From positions 534,501 to 598,500 of the forward strand of contig JAJOZX010001863.1 of NCBI GenBank assembly GCA_023014485.1: 64,000 nt of DNA, given 5' to 3'. Below, piece by piece: positions 41,193 to 51,845 of this stretch. This stretch comes from Bathynomus jamesi (lineage: Eukaryota; Arthropoda; Malacostraca; Isopoda; Cirolanidae). The notes beneath the pieces are model-generated. The model saw nothing but the letters and a program-made list of their open reading frames with translations. It was not told where the DNA came from and made no database searches. The position numbers and the translations under genes were made by a program. Positions within the stretch are counted from its first letter, which is position 1. Every line of letters begins with the position of its first letter.

Positions 41193-41443
41193 TGTAAATA
41201 TCTAATTCTGAAGGCCAAAAGAATTAGAAGTCTATCTGTTACTAAACGCAAATGCCTACTCCCACTACTGGAAGAAAACAGTGGCACTAGCAGTCTAAGA
41301 GTAACTGAATATCAGACTGTCGAATTCTTAAAAGAAGTCGAAAATTCCCTACAGCTAGTGTGTTCGCAGCTGACGTTGTTTTATCTCGTTATTTGGTTGC
41401 CTCATAGACTATATTTTCGAATTTTAAAACCTTTATAAACAGA

Positions 41444-41447
<4 letters not shown>

Positions 41448-41500
<53 letters not shown>

Positions 41501-41523
41501 ATATATATATATATATATATATA
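41448..41523. repeat. (TA)n microsatellite
   Basis: About 75 bp of TA, one of the longest, at the truncated Tc1 end. Confidence 0.95.
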
Positions 41524-41864
41524 AGGGGTGCGAACTCGGTAGAAATTTTTTCGAGTTCGAGTTCAGTCATCTTTTTGAGTTCGAGTCCAGTTATTGCTGT
41601 AAATTTGGAATGATATGGGCTAGAACAGGGGCTTTTCTTATTACTTTTATATATAAAATATAAATAACCTAAAACACTTACACAAACTTAAGAATATTTA
41701 TTAGTTTTACGTAATTACGTAACATACATTTCCGTAATTCAAATTTCAAACATAAAAGTAACAACGTTAGCAACAATGTCATTGATATTTAAAATTTTAA
41801 ATATAGCATAGGATTAGGAAATGAATATAACATAAGGGTTCGTATTCGTAAAGCTGCTTATACA

Positions 41865-42760
41865 CAGTGGTGGGCACCGTTAACCAAAAAGTTAACTTCG
41901 TTAACTGCTAATCCGTTAACCAAAAAGTTAACTTCGTTAACCGTTAATCCGTTAATTCATTAAACATGTAACGGAAGTTACGATAAACCGTTAACGTTAA
42001 ACTTTTATTATAAAAAAAATGAAAAACACAATATATATATAATTTAATTTTCCCTCTTCTTCTCGTTCTCCATTTTGTCCATGAGATGCATGTTGCTCTT
42101 CATGAAAATTAGCATATCAAAGTTTCATCAGACAGGGATGATCTCTTGGCCTCAGGATGTCCTTGCCCATAGAGAACAAACGCTCCACTGCAGCACTGGA
42201 GGGGATGGCTGTGTTGAACTTGATGAACAAGTCCACCAACACTTGCTCACCCAAGAAGGCAGCATCTGTCAGCAAGTCCTTGGAGTTGGTCTCCAGCCAG
42301 GTCTTGACCAAGTTCTGGGCCTTGCCCTTGAGTTCCTGTCGCTTCTTGAAAGAAGTTGAAACATTCAACTCAAATGGCAAATCTTTCCGCCTGATTTTAC
42401 AGTCGACCATGTTTTGCTCAAACCAATGCCATAAATAAACTACCATTTGGTAAGACACAAATTGTGGCGACGGAAACAAATATATCGCCTGATTTTGCAC
42501 TGCGGAAATGGAAATTCGTTCATCACTATAACAGTGGCGGATTAATGCGCACCTGCTCAGCACTGAAAATAATAGAAACTTTTAAACGTTTATTTATGAA
42601 TTTTTTGGGTTAACGGACTTGAGTTAACGGAAGTTAAATGTAACGGAAGTTAATTAGTCCGATAATGATTTTCAAAGTTAACTTAAAAGTTAAATCGTTA
42701 ATGAAAAAGTTAACTTCGTTAATTAACGATTAACGGATTAACGGTTTGTGCCCAGCTTTG
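41865..42760 (-). mobile_element. Nested hAT remnant with perfect 8-bp TSD
   Basis: Starts CAGTGGTGGGCACCG, ends (inward) CAAAGCTGGGCACAAACC, flanked by CTTATACA (41857-41864, 42761-42768). GTTAACTTCGTTAAC motifs are repeated near both ends. Same family as 15186-15976. Confidence 0.9.
42117..42563 (-). pseudogene. hAT transposase C-terminal domain
   Basis: Minus strand: VKTWLETNSKDLL, EQVLVDLFIKFNTAIPSSAA, VERLFSMGKDILRPRDHPC. The SSAAVERLFSMGKDI stretch is the hAT dimerisation motif with the catalytic glutamate. The preceding residues (FPSPQFVSYQMV) are not clearly hAT. The N-terminal BED finger and both catalytic Asp are missing. Confidence 0.8.
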
Positions 42761-43364
42761 CTTATACACATAGTATAATAAAAAATACAGTTAATAAATT
42801 TTACGACACTTACCAGGGTAATTATTTCATAAGATTTAAAATAAATTAAGTTGGCCTACAAAGTACAAAGTCCAAATAGCCACCAAATAAGATAAGAAGT
42901 GAGGGGTAAAATATTCCAAGCCAACGGTCATGACACGCTTCTCGTCCGTTTATTTGGCCCAGTGTTAACTGCTAAGACTGGAGTTGCCAGATAGATTTAT
43001 TAGGTACGCCACCATAATATTTAGATAAATTAAATTACACATTTCCCTAATTTAAAAAAACCCTGATATATATTTGGTATATCAATTTTAAAATTATTGT
43101 TTGTATTTTACTTTAGTTCTGACTTCTTTTTGTCTCTGATTTTTTTATCAGTAGCATGTATTATTTTGTAATATTTATACAAACAAACTTTGTAGGGTGA
43201 GATTGTAACTTTTTTCACCGCTGAACTCGATGACTCGATAATTTATTTCGAGTTCGAGTTCGAGTTTACGAAAACAATCGAGTTCAATCGAGTTCGAGTC
43301 CACAGCCTTGAATTATATATATATATATATGCAATGAATTTCCCAATTAAACACTTAAGCATAA

Positions 43365-43470
43365 TAAATGATGCGTACCAAGAAGGAAAATTTTCGTGTG
43401 TTGAACACCTCGCCTGATGAAATGTTCACTACACGAAAGATCTTGGAATCGTTTTTTACTGTTCCTGTGG
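43365..43470 (+). mobile_element. PLE-A-like terminal fragment (palindromic)
   Basis: GAAGGAAAATTTTCGTGTG mirrors the CACACGAAA part on the other arm; CTTGGAATC and TGTTCCTGTGGG match the PLE-A terminus. A diverged member. Confidence 0.6.
43411..43450 (+). ncRNA. Hammerhead motif (PLE-A variant)
   Basis: CTGATGA, stem II TGT/ACA, GAA, palindromic AGATCT, T, GGAATC. The stem I 5' strand (CTCGC) no longer pairs, so activity is unlikely, but the palindromic stem III is kept with a different sequence. Confidence 0.5.
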
Positions 43471-43489
43471 GTATATATATATATATATA

Positions 43490-43536
<47 letters not shown>
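43471..43536. repeat. (TA)n(TG)n microsatellite
   Basis: Compound run. Confidence 0.95.
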
Positions 43537-43540
<4 letters not shown>

Positions 43541-43776
43541 AAAGACTAAAATTTGGCGTGGCGTTAATCAAAATTGGCATAAACAAGAGGAAGCGTATTA
43601 TCTTGGAAAGTTAAAAAGGTTTGAATCTGGTTTGAGAAAACGTGAACTTATCTCAGGTTTTAAAAGCGCAAAACTTCTGGTTTCTTTCAAAGGACAAACA
43701 TGTTGTCTTCGGGGCAAAATATAGAAGCATTTGCCTTCATGAAATAAAGAACTGTTCAAATTGATAGCTTGATAGC

Positions 43777-43813
<37 letters not shown>

Positions 43814-44268
43814 CATAGCAGAGGACCAATGAGAGTAAAAAAAAACTAAAAGATGCATCAATGACGCATGAGGGCGTCTTTATTCTTTCGTCACATGACG
43901 CCCCTCCTTTTCCGTCACTCGCTCATTCTATTCCGCACGGCGGGCAGACATTTTTTCCGCGTGTCTAAAATTGTATTCACTGGCGAAAATAATCGAAGAG
44001 GCACTTTCCATTAATTCCATTAATAATTGCATTAGTACGACTACCCCATCAACCCCCCTCCAGACAGCCAAGTGGAGATAAAATAGAGAGCTTTCCATTA
44101 CCCATTATCGCTTGCCCAGATAATAAGGCTGTAATAGCTGTTATCCGCAGGGTACTTGCTTTATTTAAAATAGAGTTTATTGCTCCTTTATGAAATATAT
44201 GTACATACGGGCACGAATTAAAAATAAAATGTTCACGCATTACCACCTTGTTTTCATTGACCTGCGTC

Positions 44269-44270
<2 letters not shown>
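43537..44270. other. No gene seen
   Basis: Spacer with (GA)n at 43780-43811. No recognised protein. Confidence 0.5.
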
Positions 44271-44320
<50 letters not shown>

Positions 44321-44329
44321 TACACACAC

Positions 44330-45913
44330 TGAGCGGCAGAAAAATCGGCCTACTTGGAATATCGCGAAGAGCAAAAAAGTGGGCAAGCTTTTGTTTATAA
44401 AAGTTTTAAAATTTGAAAATATAGTCTATGAGGCAACCAAATAACGAGATAAAACAATGTCAGCTGCGAACACACTAGCTGTATCGAATTTTCGACTTCT
44501 TTTAAGAATTTGACAGTCTGACATTCAGTTGTTCTTAGAGTGCTTGTGCCACTTTTTTCTTCCAGTAGTGGGAATAGGCATTTGCGTTTAGTAACAGATA
44601 GACTTCTAATTCTTTGGTTTCAGAATTGGACATTTACAATGGATTTGAGTGCCGTGAACGTCGCAAGAGTCGTCGCCCTAATTGAAGATGGTCGGAGCCA
44701 GCGTTACGTCGCCGATGCGCTAGGAATTCCAAGAACAACTGTTCGACGTGTCTAGCAACGTTATGTGGAGACGGGAGAGTACACCAGAAGACCAGGATCT
44801 GGAAGATCGCGTTGCACATCTGCCCGTGACGATCGTTTCATCGTCCTGAGTGTTTTGCGAGATCGTCGCTTGACTGCCACAAACGTCCGCAATGAACTGG
44901 AAAGGTCTCCAGACGTCAGTGTATCGGAGCGAACCGTCAGAAGAAGAGACTTATGGAAAGTGGCTTACATGCTAGACGTCCAGCAATGAGAACGAAATTT
45001 CTCCCACCCCACCGCAATGCTCGTCTTGCTTTCGCTCGTGAGCATGTCAATTGGACTATGGTCCAATGGGGACGAGTATTGTTCACGGACGAATCAAGAG
45101 ATAAGCTTCGAACATCAGATGGACTGGAAAGAGTGTGGAGAAGAACAGGAGAAAGATTCGCCCCGTGCACTTTTACGGAGAGGGTTGCTTTTGGGGGAAG
45201 CTCAGTCATGGTCTGGGGTGGTATCACTTCAAACTCGCGCACAGAGCTCGTCGTTGTTGGTGGTGTGTCATTGACATCCCCAAGATACGTGGAAGAGATC
45301 TTGCTGGAGCATGTGGTCCCTTTTGCTCCTTTCTTGGCGAAGACGTCCTTCTACAGCACGATAACGCTAGACCCCATGCAGCAAGAACCGTTGGCGATTT
45401 CCATGACGAAGCTGGGATTCATCGAGTCGAGTGGTCTTCTCGAAGTTCGGACCTGAACCCCATAGAACATCTCTGGGACACGATGGGACGGCGTCTTAGG
45501 GCTCGTCTAGTAGCCCCTAACACTCTACAGGAGCTACAACAAACTTTTACTGAAAAGTGGGGAGGGAATCCCACAGGATGTGATCGCCGATCTCATTCAT
45601 GGGATGAATCGACGAATGGCTGTAGTCATTCTAGCTAGGGGAGGCAACACCTCTTATTAACCGTGGATCACAAGTTGGTCTTTTTTTTTTTTTTTTTTCA
45701 ATTTTTTATTTTTGTCGAAATCTTTGTTTTTTGTAGTTACAATTTTTTGTACAGTATTTTTTGATAATAAATTGTATTAAGCATGTGTTTGAAGATTTTT
45801 TAACGTCCTCATAGACTAAATTTTCGAATTTTAAAACTTTTATAAACAGAAGCTTGCCCACTTTTTTGCTTTTCGCGATTTTCCAAGTGAGCCGGTTTTT
45901 CTGCCGCTCAGTA
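44330..45913 (+). mobile_element. Tc1-like DD34E element, copy 2, both ends present
   Basis: Long terminal inverted repeats of about 100 bp start CTGAGCGGCAGAAAAATCG at both ends and include AAAAAAGTGGGCAAGCTT and AAGTTTTAAAATTTGAAAA. The 1.58-kb length is usual for Tc1 elements. Flanks are TA repeats. Confidence 0.92.
44640..45650 (+). pseudogene. Tc1-like transposase, copy 2
   Basis: Starts MDLSAVNVARVVALIEDGRS; a TAG stop follows RTTVRRV at about 44753. Further frames give METGEYTRRPGSGRSRCTSA, RLTATNVRNELERSPDVSVS (frame shift at 44945), WGRVLFTDESR with the first catalytic Asp, VMVWGGITSNS, a frame shift near 45330, LLQHDNARPHAA and SSDLNPIEHLWDT. All three DDE residues are present across frames, but one stop and at least three shifts inactivate it. 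The C-terminus is shifted after EKWGGNPT. Confidence 0.9.
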
Positions 45914-45917
45914 TATA

Positions 45918-45960
<43 letters not shown>
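45914..45960. repeat. (TA)n microsatellite
   Basis: TA run between the Tc1 and hAT-like elements. Confidence 0.95.
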
Positions 45961-45964
<4 letters not shown>

Positions 45965-46403
45965 GTTCATACACCGGTCCAAGAATAACGTTTCCTGATA
46001 ATCCCCTGATATTTCAGCTCTGATCCCCTGATATATAAATATATATAAAAATTATATAAAAATTGCATAAAAGGTTTAAAAAAATTCACATTTCATATAA
46101 CACAATTAAAACCTAACTTTTATTTTAACTGCTCTTAAAAAACGTATGCAAAAATCCCATGGCAGGCTGAAAAAATTAATACTGGATAACAAAATGCATG
46201 AGTTTTATATAATGTAAAACAAACAGTGCTTGTTTTTGTTAAATTATTTTATATTAACATTTTAAATTAATTTACAGTTAAATTATTTATAAAATATTTG
46301 CAAATAATTAAGTCCTAAATATTTCATAAATATTTTATATTCTCCTGATATTCTCAAAAAATCCAAAAAATCCTGATGTTTTTGCAGGTGTGTATGAACC
46401 CTG
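45961..46403. mobile_element. hAT-like MITE with CCTGATA motifs
   Basis: Starts CAGAGTTCATACACC, ends (inward) CAGGGTTCATACACACC. CCTGATA occurs repeatedly just inside both ends. AT-rich 443-bp interior; (TA)n flanks hide any TSD. Confidence 0.75.
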
Positions 46404-46423
46404 ATATATATATATATATATGG

Positions 46424-46472
46424 GATGGATTTCACAATTAAACGTGAAATGATTGAATGATTGCATCATATA
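46424..46472. mobile_element. PLE-A terminal scrap
   Basis: GGGATGGATTTCACAATTAA, then CGTGAAATGA and GATTGCATCAT matches the outermost part of PLE-A (compare 23695-23745). Confidence 0.5.
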
Positions 46473-46541
46473 TATATATATATATATATATAATAGGCGG
46501 TTCTTGGACTGGTGCATTGGGTAGGCAGAATATTACATAGG

Positions 46542-46581
<40 letters not shown>

Positions 46582-46685
46582 TCAACTGCAAAGAACACGC
46601 AGTATAAATAACGTAAAGAAACGACGCTTGTATAGGAGATATTCCGCGCAAGACGAGAGAGAGAGAACGGAACAAATGAAAAAAT

Positions 46686-46767
46686 GAGGTAACCACCTGG
46701 GAATCGAACCCGGGATCTTCCGATTGCCGGTCAGACGCGATACCATTACACCATGGACCTCACTCTT
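46686..46767 (-). other. tRNA-like module (family T)
   Basis: Minus strand: GAGGTCC start, A-box-like TGGTGTAATGGTA, anticodon-arm-like TCTGA-CCGGCAA-TCGGA, B-box GGTTCGATTCC, ACCTC end. The loop has C where tRNAs have T at position 33 and the acceptor pairing needs a bulge, so it is probably a pol III promoter module of a SINE. Confidence 0.7.
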
Positions 46768-47253
46768 CCAAATGCCGTAATTCTTCTACATACTCGCAGA
46801 AACCAATGCCCCAAGGGGCACCTCCCGCATGCCGTAACATTATATACATTCAACTGCAAAGAACACGCAGTATAAATAACGTAAAGAAACGACGCTTGTA
46901 TAGGAGATATTCCGCGCAAGACGAGAGAGAGAGAACGGAACAAATGAAAAAATGAGGTAACCACCTGGGAATCGAACCCGGGATCTTCCATGGTGTAATG
47001 GTATCGCGTCTGACCGGCAATCGGAAGATCCCGGGTTCGATTCCCAGGTGGTTACCTCATTTTTTTCATTTGTTCCGTTCTCTCTCTCTCGTCTTGCGCG
47101 GAATATCTCCTATACAAGCGTCGTTTCTTTACGTTATTTATACTGCGTGTTCTTTGCAGTTGAATGTATATAATGTTACGGCATGCGGGAGGTGCCCCCT
47201 TGGGGCATTGGTTTCTGCGAGTATGTAGAAGAATTACGGCATTTGGAAGAGTG

Positions 47254-47334
47254 AGGTCCATGGTGTAATGGTATCGCGTCTGACCGGCAATCGGAAGATC
47301 CCGGGTTCGATTCCCAGGTGGTTACCTCATTTTT
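47254..47334 (+). other. tRNA-like module (family T)
   Basis: The plus-strand copy is identical to the module at 46686-46767 apart from orientation; another near-complete plus copy lies at 46985-47064. Confidence 0.7.
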
Positions 47335-47454
47335 TCATTTGTTCCGTTCTCTCTCTCTCGTCTTGCGCGGAATATCTCCTATACAAGCGTCGTTTCTTTA
47401 CGATATATATATATATATATATTTCAATAAAGGTATATAATTATAACTATATAC

Positions 47455-47740
47455 ACCACCGCCTCGGTGGTGTAGTGGTTATCGTCGCTGACTATGAATC
47501 CATCGGCCCCGGGTTCGAGACCCGACGGCAGCCGGCGCGCAGCAAACCCCAGCTGTTCATCCTTCCACACAATAAAGAAAGTGGTTGGTAGATAAGTGGG
47601 TACCCTAGGTGGCCTAGTGGTTAAGACGCTGGGCTGCTGATCGGGCGTGGTTCGGATTCCACGTTAAACTGTAGGTCTAAGGTGGAGTGAAAAGCTTGAC
47701 CTTCGTCAGAATGAACAATTCGGGCGGAAGCTAACCAAAG
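47455..47740 (+). mobile_element. Dimeric tRNA-derived SINE
   Basis: First tRNA-like unit: GGTGGTGTAGTGGTTATCG, GACTATGAATCCATCGGC, GGGTTCGAGACCC. Linker CCCAGCTGTTCATCC and GATAAGTGGGTACCC. Second unit: GGTGGCCTAGTGGTTAAGAC, GGGCTGCTGATCGGG, then GGTTCGGATTCCACG. The tail AACTGTAGGTCTAAGG, then TTGACCTTCGTCAGAATGAA, follows. Two pol III A-boxes are visible. Confidence 0.85.
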
Positions 47741-48270
47741 GTTATGTATATAAGGGTACTTACTGCAGTTGAGATTCCAATGCATTGCAATTTTTCATTA
47801 CTTATAGTGTAGCTTTATTTCATTTGTATATTCGCCCCCCCCCTAATCTCCTTGTGACGTCATACACCATTCGTCTATCAATCTTCTTCCTTTACCCCCC
47901 CCCCCCAAATCGTTCTTCATACGGGATGGCTTGATAAATAATGAGCGTAAGCGTGCAAAATGTATCGTTTAGTAGGAAAGTCCGCGCGCTGACTATATGT
48001 ACATTTACTCTGTATTAAAAATGGCATATATCAAATCCGCCACACTAGTTGAATTTATATTATACATTGAAGGTAGGCAGGGCGTTTTAGGTTGTAATAG
48101 CTAATATGAAAAAAAGAAATCATATGATATTGGATTAAGAGGGCGCGATCGACAGATTTTGTCTAATTGCTCTAATTTATATTGATATATTTATGCTTCT
48201 AAAGTTTGACAAAATTAATGGTCAGGCAAAGCCTACCCTGCCTACCCCATAAAAACGCCTCTAATATATA
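47741..48270. other. No gene seen
   Basis: Two C-rich runs near 47835 and 47896. GGTAGGCAGGG near 48072 and CCCTGCCTACCCC near 48236 are inverted to each other, but ends of an element are unclear. Confidence 0.45.
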
Positions 48271-49175
48271 CAGGGCGTCCCAAAAAAATGTATACACACT
48301 TTAAATACTTATAAAGGCAGTGTTTATTAAAATACATTTCATTTTCAAAATGTAATAGAATCTACAGACATTATTTAATTGTTTTGTCAACGCCTGTTTT
48401 CAAACTGACGTCCGTTCTGGTCCAGGCACTGCTGATAACGCGAAGCAATGGAATCGCAAACATCACGAAACATTTCGTTTGGTATTTGTGTGCATTCTCG
48501 TTTAATGGCTGCTCTCAATTCAGCGACTGTTGCAGGTTTTATAGCGTAGACTTTGTCTTTTAAGTATCCCCATAAAAAAAGTCTAGTGGTGTGAGGTCTG
48601 GTGAACGCGGAGGGTATTCTACGAAACCCCTTCGTCCAATCCACATCCACATCGTGCCAAGTACCACTCGCAATACTCCACTCTTCGGTCCGGATCATCT
48701 TCATTAATAGCATGGACTAATCTTGGAATGTAACTTTTCCATTGACAGCGCTTCAAAATGCGTTGGACAGACGATTCTGAAATTCCTACCTCACGACTCG
48801 CTTGCCGCACAGATTTTCTTGGACTTTGGTGATACGTTTCCAGTACTCTTTCTTGCTTTGTGGGGCTTGTCGATGTCCGTGGTCTTCCGGAACGCTTCTT
48901 GTGGACATTCTGAACAGTTCCATCGGCTTCAAACTTATCTCTAATTCGAGTGATGGTAAGTCGCGTTGGTGGATCTGTTTGAAACTCCCTCCTAAACTGT
49001 CTTTGCACTTCAACTGCGTTTTCACACTTCCAGTAGCATTTTAGAATGAATTTCCTTTGTTCAAAGCTTAGTCTGACTGCCATTATTAATTCTAATGGGT
49101 TTAACTTGGAAAGAAAGAAACATCAATTGAGCTATCAGCTGTTAAAGTGTGTATACATTTTTTTGGGACGCCCTG
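48271..49175 (-). mobile_element. Tc1/mariner-group element, internally deleted
   Basis: Exact TIRs CAGGGCGTCCCAAAAAAATG extend to about 33 bp (to CACACTTTAA) with TA on each side. Inside is a transposase with its catalytic middle removed. Confidence 0.92.
48387..49083 (-). pseudogene. Tc1/mariner-type transposase lacking the catalytic core
   Basis: Minus strand: the N-terminal 154-codon frame [73 protein letters not shown]. These are paired helix-turn-helix domains like the DUF4817 type. After YCEWYLARC about 450-500 bp of the usual protein are missing. The C-terminus resumes in another frame with [20 protein letters not shown] (third catalytic Asp) and ends QCLDQNGRQFENRR. The first two catalytic residues are deleted, so it is non-autonomous. 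Confidence 0.88.
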
Positions 49176-49278
49176 TATATAAATGAACAATGAATAATTC
49201 CTACATTCATATAATTCTTATGTTCATTCGTATACTTATATAATCCTTATATTCTTATTCATATATTCATTTTGACAT

Positions 49279-49502
49279 ATAAAGACCAAAATCGTATAAC
49301 GCTGACACGAGTTTGGATAAAATTTTGATTTGCTTTCTATTTTATAATTGGTAAATTATTCCTTTTTAAACTACTTAATCATTTAGTATAACGTCCAGAA
49401 TCACATAACGCTGACACAAGTTTGGATACATTTTTGATTTGCTTTCTATTTTATAAGTGGTTAATTGCTTCTTTTTAAACAACTTAATAATTTTTGTAGA
49501 CT
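49279..49502. repeat. Two-copy tandem repeat, about 115 bp
   Basis: ATAACGCTGACACGAGTTTG and TTTGATTTGCTTTCTATTTT recur as ATAACGCTGACACAAGTTTG and TTTGATTTGCTTTCTATTTT one unit later, with several differences elsewhere. Confidence 0.8.
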
Positions 49503-50239
49503 TAGCTTAATAATGTAATCTTGTTCATTTCCTGTATACATTCTCTCTTCGTTGTAAAAGATGAAGTCGTGTTCTGCTTAACGTTTAATTTTTAATCTTA
49601 AGCCTTTAATTTTCGCCCATGTGCATGTTTGTTTGTAATTCGTGATGGGAAGGCATATTTCAGTTTCCATTTTTGGTTAATTCGGCAGATCATGATAACA
49701 TCAGATCTGTCAATATGCGGTTTAAAATAAAAATATGGCTTTCTCTTGCTTAGCAGTCTAGTCTAGACACTGCTACAGCAAAAATATTTGTTTTATCTTT
49801 AAATGTTTTGCAAAGTAAATCAGCCTATTGAGAATAAAAAAACAAACAGATCAGCATTAAATAATAATGATGTCAGTAAATATTCAGTATAAAAGACCAT
49901 AAAATTTCTCCAATGTTTTATTCTGATTAGACTGATCTAACTTAGAGGCTGAGCATTACCTGTTACATTTTAGCAGTAAATTACCGTAAGAAAAAGTATT
50001 TATCTTCTCCTTCGAGCCTTGCTCTCTTCAGAGAACTTAGTCTTAAATAGAGAAAAATCATTTCCCGATCCGTTATAACAAGAATCAGGGAACCTTCAGA
50101 GAATTTAATCAGCTTCACATAATCCTCTGATTCACTACAAGAAGAAATCGGAGAGTAGTAGAAAAGAAAACTACCGCGATTCCCTATACGGTACCAGCTA
50201 CTCCAGAGTAACAAATCCGTTGCTGCCACCTAACCAGAT
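49503..50239. other. No gene seen
   Basis: AT-rich spacer upstream of the Academ-like element. Confidence 0.5.
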
Positions 50240-50945
50240 AGTAGGGCAGCTAAACAAGTTGAAGTGGACAATCCGGACAAAAGCACCAAACTTTCCCTAC
50301 TTGTATATTTTGGACCAACAATTAAAAATATCCCCGGAACCACCTTCAGAGACCATTACTTGGCCGCCATATTGGATTTCAAGATGGCCGCCATAGACAA
50401 AATGGAATTTCTGATATAAGTTTCAATAGAGAATTCCCTTGGCATGTTTGGCATCAAACTATATGTTTTTTGGCATGATCAGATCAATAAAACAACTTTT
50501 AAGCTGATCAGAAGTATGTTTACTGCAGAAATCACACTTCGTACAACATATACAGTGAAAATCGTGAATATTTTAACACAAAAACCATGTTCAAGAAAAC
50601 CATGTTTAAGAAAAATCAACGAAACTATAACAATTGAAGATTTCACCCACCAAAAAGTAGACCTTTAGCTCTATAACTGAATGTGGGAGAGGAAAATTGG
50701 CAAAATATGTGCATTTTAAAAAATGAAATTCTACAAAGGTCAAAATGCTACCCTTTCATATTTGCACAATTTTCATGCATTATTCGTGGTTCTATAGAAA
50801 ACTTGTATTAATAACATTTGTAGAGTAAGGGCAGGGCTATTAAATGGGCACCATAAAATGGAAATATCTTGGCATTTAGCATTGCAATGCCTACTGTCCC
50901 AACTCACCCCCTGTCCCGAACTGTCCCAACTCACCCCGCTCGACG

Positions 50946-51845
50946 CTATATGTTAAACTGCACAGTTGCAGCTACACAGTTCTGTACACTTCCACCTGCC
51001 TTCTTGCAAGCACACCTGGTGCCACATCCACTCTTGCTCTTGCAGCCGCATTTGACCAATTCGCTGCAAGCTTTAGATGCTACTGGTCTTGTGGTCCAAA
51101 CTGGTGTCCATGACTGGGACTCTTCGCTAAAGGTCCATCCCCATCCTTCAGGAGTTGGAAGATTCTGTTCACTTCTCTCACAGGTCGACCATATTCCTCC
51201 CTGGTATGTGACCCTCCTGGTGTGTTGGAGAAGAGCATCCTGAGTTGGTGGGATAGTCTCCATAGCTTTTCCCTTCTGACAGAACATGACCTTTCTTGCC
51301 TCATCTACACGTTCAATGTCACTGGTGTTGTCATAGAGGACAACTGTGTACCGTTCAAGAAGCTTGAAGTGGGGAGTTTCGGCGTCAACATCTGCAAATG
51401 GATTTCGTGCCATGAATGTGAATGCTTGTGTTACCTCAGGGTAATGGTGCCATGCTGCCCATGCCGTATTCTTGCCCCTTCCGTAAAAGGATGATGTTGT
51501 ATCACATCCCGTGAAGCAGTGAAACAGTGGTAGGGATGTGCATCTCTCTTCACCCAAAGAGGCACAGATTGTGTTAATATGATGGTAAGTGAAGTTTTTC
51601 CCAGTGCCAAAACCAACCCAAATATTTACTTCAGATCTTATGGACGTCAAGTGATGGAATTTTCCTATTAGAATGACAATAACATCCGTGTCTACAGTTC
51701 TGATCATGCAGTTAATGTGCCCTTCCTTTATTGCATCTTGAAGATGAATGAACAGTCTAGTGTCTGCCTCCTCATGGTCGCATCTTGGCATTGTGCGGTC
51801 GGCCCCATTGATGATGACTTCAGGTCCTGATGTAATAACAGTTCT
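50946..51845 (-). pseudogene. Frameshifted C-terminal XPG/FEN-like nuclease and Cys-rich tail
   Basis: Minus strand, shifted relative to the upstream frame: VITSGPEVIINGADR, then CDHEEADTRLFIHLQDAI, MIRTVDTDVIVILIGKF, and LFHCFTGCDTTSSFYGRGK. In the 281-codon frame starting MPRCDHEEAD these give E8, D10, D34, D36 and D97. The E-A-D, D-T-D and G-C-D spacing is that of FEN1/XPG nucleases, whose acids bind two metal ions. The tail CGCKSKSGCGTRCACKKAG is Cys-rich, suggesting a terminal zinc knuckle. Only one frame change (about 51845) separates it from the 1205-codon frame. Confidence 0.72.

Larger units (their letters stand above)
39550..41442 (-). mobile_element. Tc1-like DD34E element, copy 1, with hAT insertion
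   Basis: Left end CACTGAACGACAGAAAAATC, followed by more than 80 bp (AATATCGCGAAAAGC, GTTTATAAAAGTTTTAAAAT) that recurs inverted at the right end (41395-41440), which is truncated into (TA)n. Contains a minus-strand transposase and a nested hAT MITE. Same family as 44330-45913. Confidence 0.88.
41523..43310. mobile_element. Probable hAT element with TCGAGTTCGAGT motifs, hosting a nested hAT
   Basis: Left end AAGGGGTGCGAACTCG; right end inward CAAGGCTGTGGACTCG. GAGTTCGAGTTCGAGT arrays lie just inside both ends. Flanks are (TA)n, so no clean TSD is visible. Without the nested 896-bp element it would be about 890 bp. No transposase recognised. Confidence 0.6.
46560..47405. mobile_element. Family T large palindrome with tandem units
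   Basis: Two tandem units (about 272 bp apart) read minus at 46560-46987 and two read plus at 46990-47405, joined near 46989. Each unit has the tRNA-like module, a CT-rich stretch, GTCTTGCGCGGAATATCTCC, TACTGCGTGTTCTTTGCAG and, between units, GCATGCGGGAGGTGCC. Arms are nearly identical, implying recent formation. TA runs flank both ends. Confidence 0.9.

Noticed and set aside
46686..47334. Functional tRNA-Ala(GGC) genes
   Set aside because: Position 33 is C, acceptor pairing is imperfect and copies lie within a dispersed palindromic repeat.
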